Assembly (NCBI GenBank): GCA_012961745.1
Contig: DTYT01000288.1
Coordinates: forward strand, 1 to 11,540
Source of the DNA: Kiritimatiellia bacterium
GTDB taxonomy: Bacteria > Verrucomicrobiota > Kiritimatiellia > B70-G9
Reading direction: 5' to 3'
Length of the DNA stretch: 11,540 nt
Part shown: in pieces, positions 6,934-11,540 of the stretch
Layout: each line of letters starts with the position of its first letter
How positions within the stretch are numbered: the first letter of the stretch is position 1
The notes under the pieces: generated by a model
Told to the model about the DNA's origin: nothing
Database searches by the model: none
What the model saw: the letters and a program-made list of their open reading frames with translations, nothing else
Made by a program: the position numbers and the translations under genes

Positions 6934-6965
6934 CGGGTCTGCTCACACTTTATAAAGTGCGGGTC
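6934..6965. repeat. Palindromic repeat, copy 3 (CACTTTATAAAGTG)
   Basis: CACTTTATAAAGTG at 6946-6959 is a perfect 14-bp palindrome, preceded by TCA as in copy 2. CGGGTC occurs on both sides (6934-6939 and 6960-6965) as a 6-bp direct repeat. The AT-rich centre and the absence of a T-tract argue against a terminator. Confidence 0.7.
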
Positions 6966-7021
6966 GAAGCCTCATCCACCCGTCTCACCCTGCCAGGCCT
7001 CCCCCTCAAGCCCCCTCAGCG

Positions 7022-7984
7022 TTATACCCCCGCCGGACGCCGGGCCTCCCAGCCATAGGCCACATAACGCCAATCAATGCGCTCCCCCTCCAGGAGGAGC
7101 ACCCCGAACCCCTCCCGGGTACCATACCATGCGCCGCGCCACCACTTCCCGCACACCGCACCACCGGTGATGAAAGTCACCCCACGCCAGCGCACCATCT
7201 CGTTCACATGCAGGTGTCCCTGCAACACCAGGACCAGGTTGCGCCCGCGAAACAAGGCCAGAACCTCCTTCCCGTTCTCCACAACCCGGTTGGGAGGCGC
7301 CGCCGCCGTACCCCGTCGCGTGGCCTGGTAGAACGCAGTGAGCAAAGGCATGTGCGATACGACCACCACCGGCGTGTCAAAGTGCAGCGACGCGACCTCC
7401 TCGCGTAACCAGTCCAGTTGTTCAGGAGGGATCCGGCCGTGATAGCGGAAGCGGTCGCGAGTGACCTGTACCGGATCAAGAAACAGGAAACGATACCCGG
7501 CCAGCGTTACGCCGTAGTACGTACGCGCGATCCCCATCCTTTCACGGAATTCCCGGCGGGGATCCGGCTCGGCAACCGCGTCGGGAGGATCCGCCCCCAC
7601 CAGATCGTGATTCCCAATCGCCGCGAACACGTCCGTTCCCAGGGAACGCTGAAAACTCAGGTAAAGATCCCAGCGAGCACTAACCTGGTCCGCAGTGCGA
7701 TCGAAGCCTTCAGTTATCAGGTCACCCCCCGCCACTACGACTTCCGGCTCCTGGGCCCGAACGGCGGCCCCAGCCCTCTCCAAAGCCCGCGGGACACCCC
7801 ACTCAAGCCGCGCATGGACGTCCGTCAGGAACACGAGCCGCAGCCGCCGTCCACTGCCGCCAATCGGCAGGATTGCCCGCGCCGGCCAGCCCAGGCAGGC
7901 CCACGCCCCCCCGGCCGCGACCAGCTTCAGGAACTCGCGGCGACTGACGCCCCCCAGAACCGTGCTGGACCTTCTGCCCTTCAC
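7022..7984 (-). CDS. Tat-exported calcineurin-like metallophosphoesterase
   Basis: This is a dinuclear-metal phosphoesterase of the calcineurin-like superfamily, probably folded in the cytoplasm and exported by Tat. The 320-residue product has an N-terminal twin-arginine signal SRREFLKLVAAGG (14-26) with an AxA-like end (PARA, 34-37). All family motifs follow: DxH as LTDVH (D55, H57), GGD (D88), GNHD (N125, H126), VVVSHMP in the middle, and GHLH near the C-terminus, then GGAVCGKWWRG, as seen in many CpdA/PhoD-like enzymes. The start is the GTG at 7984, inside a GTGA overlap with the VanZ-like gene stop. A frame running upstream to 8245 lies wholly within the VanZ-like gene and would bury the Tat signal, so I reject it. 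The substrate cannot be told from sequence. Coupling to a VanZ-like membrane protein would fit an envelope phosphoester or lipid-linked substrate, which is inference. Confidence 0.93.
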   Translation of the reverse strand: MKGRRSSTVLGGVSRREFLKLVAAGGAWACLGWPARAILPIGGSGRRLRLVFLTDVHARLEWGVPRALERAGAAVRAQEPEVVVAGGDLITEGFDRTADQVSARWDLYLSFQRSLGTDVFAAIGNHDLVGADPPDAVAEPDPRREFRERMGIARTYYGVTLAGYRFLFLDPVQVTRDRFRYHGRIPPEQLDWLREEVASLHFDTPVVVVSHMPLLTAFYQATRRGTAAAPPNRVVENGKEVLALFRGRNLVLVLQGHLHVNEMVRWRGVTFITGGAVCGKWWRGAWYGTREGFGVLLLEGERIDWRYVAYGWEARRPAGV

Positions 7985-9288
7985 GCTCCACGCCCCGCAC
8001 TCTTGCGCGCTACCCGGCCCAGTACCATATCCGCCGCCAACAGAAATGCCAGTATCGCGCCTCCCACCAGGACCACCTGACGCCGCGAAAAAAAGGTTAT
8101 CAGGTGATTGGAAACGATGCTTTCGAAATCCCGCCACCCGGAAGCCAAGTGCTCCAGCTCGCGGAGCTGGATTTCCGGCAGTGCCCGGCCCGAATACCGC
8201 AGGGTCTCCGGGAAGTACTTTTCCAGGATCCGATTCTCCGACCACGCCACCCGGGCGTGAAAGGCCGCGTCGGCCGAATCAGCCCGATGCTCCGGCAGTA
8301 CACTGAGGTAATAATTGCGCCGGATAAGGTGCAGCCCCGCCTCGTGGAGGAATGGGTCCACCGCCGCAGATACCGCCTTGCGAAACCGCGAAGACGATCC
8401 CAACACCCGACATTCCCGCAGTGCGCGGCCGGTCTCGCGGCCGCGCTCCCGGTCCATCGCACGCAACCTTTCCGGCGCGAACCGCGAATAGAATATCCCG
8501 ATCTCGGGGTCGACGATACGACAGCCGTACTCGGCAAGCATGCTCTCCGAGTGCAACAGGAATTTCAGTCCGGTCCATTGGGCATACCGGGCGATGAGAT
8601 CTGGCGTGCTGACCAGGCAGAAAAGCAGCCCGACCACCGCCGCCCAGCCCAGGCGGCATAGCAGCCGCCAGGTCGGCAACCGCACCGCCGCGCGCAACCC
8701 GTCCGGCCGCAGGCCGAGTCCCAGTGCCGCCACGCCCAAGGCAACCCCCACCGCGTTCATGGCGATATCCCGCAGATCCCAGAAACGGCGCGGCGCCAAC
8801 CACTGCAGGATTTCGTCGAACGTCCCCAGGACGGTGCCCGCCAGAAGCGCCGCCGCATAGGCGGCCCGGTTGGGGTGCGTCCGGCCAAACGCCAACACCA
8901 GCAGCACACCGAGGACGCCGTACTCAAGGAAATGAATCGCTTCTTCGGGACTCAGCCGCAGACCGGAGGCCAGCCGGTAGTATACCAGCCCCACAACCGC
9001 AATCCATGCGTGGCGCGGCCGCAGCCGGCCCCAGGATGACCTCACCGCCACCAGCAGCATGCCGCCCAGTCCCAGCGTGATGCCCATATACACCACGTAC
9101 TGGAACTGCTGGCGCCCCCAGTGCTCCCCAATGAAGGTCTGAACCCGGCGGGCGACGGGAATGGTGAGGTAGATCACCGCGGTCCATAGAAAGACCGCAA
9201 TCCACAGGATTTTCCTGCGCCGGTCCACCAGCGCGCGCAGTTTCTGATCCGATGTCACCCGAACACGTACAGCGGGACTGACCTTCAT
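7981..9288 (-). CDS. VanZ-like membrane protein with an extra C-terminal domain
   Basis: The first half carries the VanZ-like pattern of multiple membrane segments with HFLEYGVLG (119-127), FDEILQWLAPRRFWDLRDI (157-175) and N178 plus glycines in the next helix. Hydrophobic segments lie near 28-46, 65-82, 93-108, 118-134, 143-157, 176-193 and 209-227. VanZ itself gives low-level teicoplanin resistance by an unclear mechanism, and most homologues have no known role. VanZ proteins are usually 120-200 residues. Here about 170 further residues (230-400) form a hydrophilic domain I do not recognise, with HSESMLAEYGCRIVDPEIG (246-264), before a last membrane helix (404-424) and a basic tail. By the positive ends the soluble part may face the periplasm, but topology needs prediction. 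The ATG at 9288 overlaps the regulator stop (ATGA), and the stop overlaps the phosphoesterase start, so all three are coupled. Fold assignment of the first half is good; overall function is unknown. Confidence 0.88.
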   Translation of the reverse strand: MKVSPAVRVRVTSDQKLRALVDRRRKILWIAVFLWTAVIYLTIPVARRVQTFIGEHWGRQQFQYVVYMGITLGLGGMLLVAVRSSWGRLRPRHAWIAVVGLVYYRLASGLRLSPEEAIHFLEYGVLGVLLVLAFGRTHPNRAAYAAALLAGTVLGTFDEILQWLAPRRFWDLRDIAMNAVGVALGVAALGLGLRPDGLRAAVRLPTWRLLCRLGWAAVVGLLFCLVSTPDLIARYAQWTGLKFLLHSESMLAEYGCRIVDPEIGIFYSRFAPERLRAMDRERGRETGRALRECRVLGSSSRFRKAVSAAVDPFLHEAGLHLIRRNYYLSVLPEHRADSADAAFHARVAWSENRILEKYFPETLRYSGRALPEIQLRELEHLASGWRDFESIVSNHLITFFSRRQVVLVGGAILAFLLAADMVLGRVARKSAGRGA

Positions 9289-9956
9289 TCCACCGGCGCG
9301 GTGTGCGCAGCCAGCTCCTGGTTGTCCGCCAGTAACGAGCGCGCCGCATCTACGAGTTCTTTGCGCCTGAAGGGCTTGGTCAGGAGGACGTCCGGCTGCA
9401 CCTCGTCAAAGCCCCGGTTTCCCGAGTGGCCGGGCGGGAATCCAGTGACCACGATCACCGGCAACTGCGGATTCGACCGCTTGATCTCCGACAAGGTGTC
9501 CACCCCGTGCTGCCCGGGCATCACCAGATCCAGCACCACCAACGCCACCAAGTGGTTCTCGGTGAGTATGTGCAGCGCCTGGTACCCGGTGGATGCCTGG
9601 AGAATGGGCATCTGGAGGCACTCCAACGCGCGCATCACCACCATTCGGGACAGGTGGTCGTCGTCCACCACCAGCACGCCCGGCTCGTCGGCCCCCTTTC
9701 CGGTCTCAGCCGTCTGCCGACGGTCAATCCGGGCCATTTCGCGTACCTCCGGCGGGACGAACATGCCATGTTCCAACATGAACTCCTCCAGGTCCATGGG
9801 GCGGATCAGGTATCTGCCGCCAGGAGTACGGTAGTACTTCAGTTTGCCTTCCCGGATCCAGTAACAGATCGTATTGCGCGAGACGCCACAATAGACCGCC
9901 GCTTTCGGTGCGGACAACAGCGTCGGTCCGGATGGCTCCTTTGCGCGCGCTCTCAA
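9285..9956 (-). CDS. Response regulator with N-terminal excisionase/MerR-like HTH and C-terminal receiver domain
   Basis: The 223-residue product begins with a helix-turn-helix of the excisionase/BldC type (about 13-62): LLSAPKAAVYCGVSRNTICYWIR followed by the wing GKLKYYRTPGGRYLIRPMDL. A linker leads to a complete receiver domain (93-212) with the acidic pair D98/D99, phospho-acceptor D143 in VVLDLVMPG, T171 in VVTG and K194 in LLTKPF, so it should be phosphorylatable. Most response regulators place the receiver first and the DNA-binding domain last; here the order is reversed. The only start matching the frame is a TTG at 9956. A stop lies 9 bp upstream, and no ATG or GTG comes before the HTH, so the TTG is accepted with some doubt. 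It starts 12 bp after malQ and its stop overlaps the VanZ-like gene, whose transcription it may control. No sensor kinase gene lies in the window. Confidence 0.9.
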   Translation of the reverse strand: MRARAKEPSGPTLLSAPKAAVYCGVSRNTICYWIREGKLKYYRTPGGRYLIRPMDLEEFMLEHGMFVPPEVREMARIDRRQTAETGKGADEPGVLVVDDDHLSRMVVMRALECLQMPILQASTGYQALHILTENHLVALVVLDLVMPGQHGVDTLSEIKRSNPQLPVIVVTGFPPGHSGNRGFDEVQPDVLLTKPFRRKELVDAARSLLADNQELAAHTAPVE

Positions 9957-9968
9957 CTCGGCCTACTT

Positions 9969-11522
9969 CTACGTTCTTCCCCCTTCCGGGGGCGCCCTGC
10001 CCGATTCCACTGCGAGGCGGTACAACTGCTGCGCAATTCTATCAGTGAGCATCGCCCATGTAAACCGCCATTTCCAGTTGCCCCCCACTGTGCCAGGATA
10101 GTTCATACGCGCCTCTGAGCCCAACCCCATCACATCCTGCAGGGGAACGATGACCGTTCCGGCACGCGACTGCATCAGCACACGGATGAAATCCCAGTTG
10201 ATACGGCTCCCGTCACTGTGCAGGTATCGCAACGCGCGGCGACGTTCCTCCTCGATCCGTTCCCGCGTGCGGCGTTCCCCCCGCCGCCGGCGCCCGCTGA
10301 ACCACCCGATGATGGTGTCGTTGTCATGGGTTCCGGTGTAAGCCACACAGTTCTCCGTGTAATGATCCGGACGGTGTTCCTCTCCGTCCTCGTCTCCAAA
10401 ACCGAATTGCATGATCTTCATGCCGGGAAACCCGTAGCGCTCGCGCAGGGCCACTACGTCCGGGGTGATGATCCCCAAGTCCTCGGCTATGATCGGCAGG
10501 CGGCCCAGTTCTTGGAGCAGCACGTCGAACAGCTCCGCGCCCGGTCCCGGCACCCAGCGCCCGTTGATCGCGGTCTTCTCCGCGGCGGGCACCTCCCAAT
10601 AGGCCTGAAAGCCGCGGAAGTGGTCTATGCGCACAATATCCACCAGATGCAGCATGCGCCGCATTCTCTGGATCCACCATCGGTATCCCGTGCGCCGGTG
10701 CGTCTCCCAGCGGTAGAGCGGGTTCCCCCACAACTGGCCCGTGGTACTGAAGTAATCCGGAGGAACGCCGGCCTGCACGATCAGTCGCCCACGGCAGTCC
10801 ACGAAGAACAGCTCCGGATGCGCCCAAACATCCGCGCTGTCATGGGCCACGAAGATGGGCAGGTCGCCGATGATGCGGATGCCCCGGCGGTGACAGTGGG
10901 CGCGCAGCCTGCGCCATTGCCGGTCGAAGAGGAATTGCAGGATCCGGGCATGCCGGATGCGGCCCGCAAAGCGTCTTCGCGCAGCAGACAGGGCCCCCGG
11001 CTTGCGCCGGGCCAGCTCCTGCGGCCACGCGGTCCACGGCTTGGAGTCGCAAGCCTGCTTGAGCGCCCAGAAGAGCGCGTAATCTTCCAGCCAATAGGCA
11101 TTTTCCCGGCAGAATTTCTCGAAGGCCGCCTTGATTGGCGGAGCCGCCCGACGCTCGAACATGCGGCAGACCGATCCGAGCACCCGCATCCGCACGGGTA
11201 TGGCTTTTGCGTAGTCCACTTCCCTTTCCGGGAGGCAGGGGAAATCCCGCAGGATACGCCCCGAAAGCAATCCGTCCTCCACCAGATCGTCGAAACTGAT
11301 CAGGAGGTGGTTTCCGGCAAAGGTGGAAAGGGTGGAATAGGGCGAATCGGCGTAACCGGTGGGTCCCAGGGGTAGCACCTGCCACAGGCTCTGGCCCATA
11401 TTCTTCAACTTCTCGGCGAAGCGGCGGGCATGGGGCCCGAGTTCCCCGATGCCCCACGGTCCAGGCAGCGAGGTAATGTGTAAGAGGATTCCCGCCTGAC
11501 GATTTCCCGTTGTCATAATCAT
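9969..11522 (-). CDS. malQ: 4-alpha-glucanotransferase (amylomaltase, GH77)
   Basis: MalQ moves alpha-1,4-glucan chains between maltooligosaccharides and glycogen or starch fragments in the cytoplasm, usually alongside glycogen phosphorylase. The 517-residue product is full length. It starts with RQAGILLHITSLPGPWGIGELG, the standard GH77 opening, followed by WQVLPLGPTGYADSPYSTLS (47-66). The catalytic residues are all present: the nucleophile D300 in VRIDHFRGF, the acid/base E347 in IIAEDLGIITPDV, and the stabilising aspartate D400 in TGTHDNDT. RIIGDLPIFVAHDSADVW and GVPPDYFSTTGQLWGNPLY are further family blocks. The start may be the ATG at 11522 or the ATG at 11516; neither has a clear ribosome binding site, and only 18 bp of upstream sequence is in the window, so the promoter cannot be judged. 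The gene is the first of a tight four-gene group, but no other glycogen gene is visible here. Confidence 0.98.
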   Translation of the reverse strand: MIMTTGNRQAGILLHITSLPGPWGIGELGPHARRFAEKLKNMGQSLWQVLPLGPTGYADSPYSTLSTFAGNHLLISFDDLVEDGLLSGRILRDFPCLPEREVDYAKAIPVRMRVLGSVCRMFERRAAPPIKAAFEKFCRENAYWLEDYALFWALKQACDSKPWTAWPQELARRKPGALSAARRRFAGRIRHARILQFLFDRQWRRLRAHCHRRGIRIIGDLPIFVAHDSADVWAHPELFFVDCRGRLIVQAGVPPDYFSTTGQLWGNPLYRWETHRRTGYRWWIQRMRRMLHLVDIVRIDHFRGFQAYWEVPAAEKTAINGRWVPGPGAELFDVLLQELGRLPIIAEDLGIITPDVVALRERYGFPGMKIMQFGFGDEDGEEHRPDHYTENCVAYTGTHDNDTIIGWFSGRRRRGERRTRERIEEERRRALRYLHSDGSRINWDFIRVLMQSRAGTVIVPLQDVMGLGSEARMNYPGTVGGNWKWRFTWAMLTDRIAQQLYRLAVESGRAPPEGGRT

Positions 11523-11540
11523 GATGCTGAACCGCTTGAC

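Larger units (their letters stand above)
6550..7021. other. 472-bp non-coding region with a palindrome family and the promoter region of the repeat-protein/mla block
   Basis: No convincing gene lies here. The short frames on either strand are rich in Pro, Arg and Ser and have no domain features. The stretch lies between the end of the metallophosphoesterase gene and the start of the exported repeat-protein gene, both on the minus strand. It should therefore hold the 3' end of the first transcript and the promoter of the second. It contains three related palindromes between 6769 and 6966, described separately. I find no GC-rich hairpin with a T-tract, so no intrinsic terminator. A rough ribosome binding sequence (AAGAGACG) precedes the ATG at 6549. 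Confidence 0.8.

Noticed and set aside
6946..6959. Palindrome CACTTTATAAAGTG as an intrinsic terminator of the phosphoesterase transcript
   Set aside because: The stem is AT-rich, there is effectively no loop, and no T-tract follows on either strand.
6654..7058. Plus-strand 134-residue frame across the palindrome region
   Set aside because: It has biased Pro/Arg/Ser composition, no domain features and no ribosome binding site worth noting, and it runs into the 3' end of the phosphoesterase gene. The repeated LTLLKVR/LTLYKVR pieces come from the palindromes.
7022..8245. An extended 407-residue start for the metallophosphoesterase
   Set aside because: The first 87 residues lie inside the VanZ-like gene, carry no family signal, and would place the Tat signal internally. 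The GTG at 7984 fits better.
10218..11375. Plus-strand 385-residue frame opposite malQ
   Set aside because: It is antisense to a complete, confidently identified malQ and has no recognisable protein features; long antisense frames are expected at this GC content.

Overview
The window is a GC-rich bacterial segment, with C or G dominating third codon positions, and every supportable gene lies on the minus strand. Transcription therefore runs from high to low coordinates. An Mla/Mce-type phospholipid transport set (permease, ATPase, MCE protein) points to a diderm (Gram-negative) cell. The gene content and the short palindromic intergenic repeats would fit an uncultivated PVC-type lineage such as Kiritimatiellota. 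That is an impression, not something the sequence proves. There are no rRNA, tRNA, CRISPR or insertion-sequence genes.

In transcription order, the first block (11522 to 7022) holds malQ (GH77 4-alpha-glucanotransferase), an unusual regulator that joins an excisionase-like helix-turn-helix to a receiver domain, a VanZ-like membrane protein with an unassigned C-terminal domain, and a Tat-exported metallophosphoesterase. The malQ/regulator gap is 12 bp and the next two junctions are 4-bp stop/start overlaps, so this looks like one transcription unit.

A 472-bp non-coding stretch (6550-7021) follows. It carries three related AT-centred palindromes of the type CACACTTT-AAAGTG, each flanked by its own short direct repeat, and it must also contain the promoter of the next block.

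The second block (6549 to beyond position 1) starts with a 488-residue exported protein made of about eighteen copies of an 18-residue aromatic-proline repeat (LWPL/LFPL type). It is followed by mlaE, mlaF, mlaD, aroB, a conserved-looking hypothetical protein with a weak resemblance to PD-(D/E)XK folds, and dprA, which runs off the left edge. mlaE/mlaF, mlaF/mlaD and the hypothetical/dprA pair overlap, so translation is probably coupled. Only the 107-bp mlaD-aroB gap might hold a separate promoter.

The most interesting candidate is the repeat protein sitting directly upstream of mlaEFD. No mlaA- or mlaC-like gene is seen, so this protein could be a cell-envelope partner of the lipid transporter. 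The palindrome family, the HTH-receiver fusion with its coupled membrane genes, and the hypothetical protein coupled to dprA are the other points worth following.
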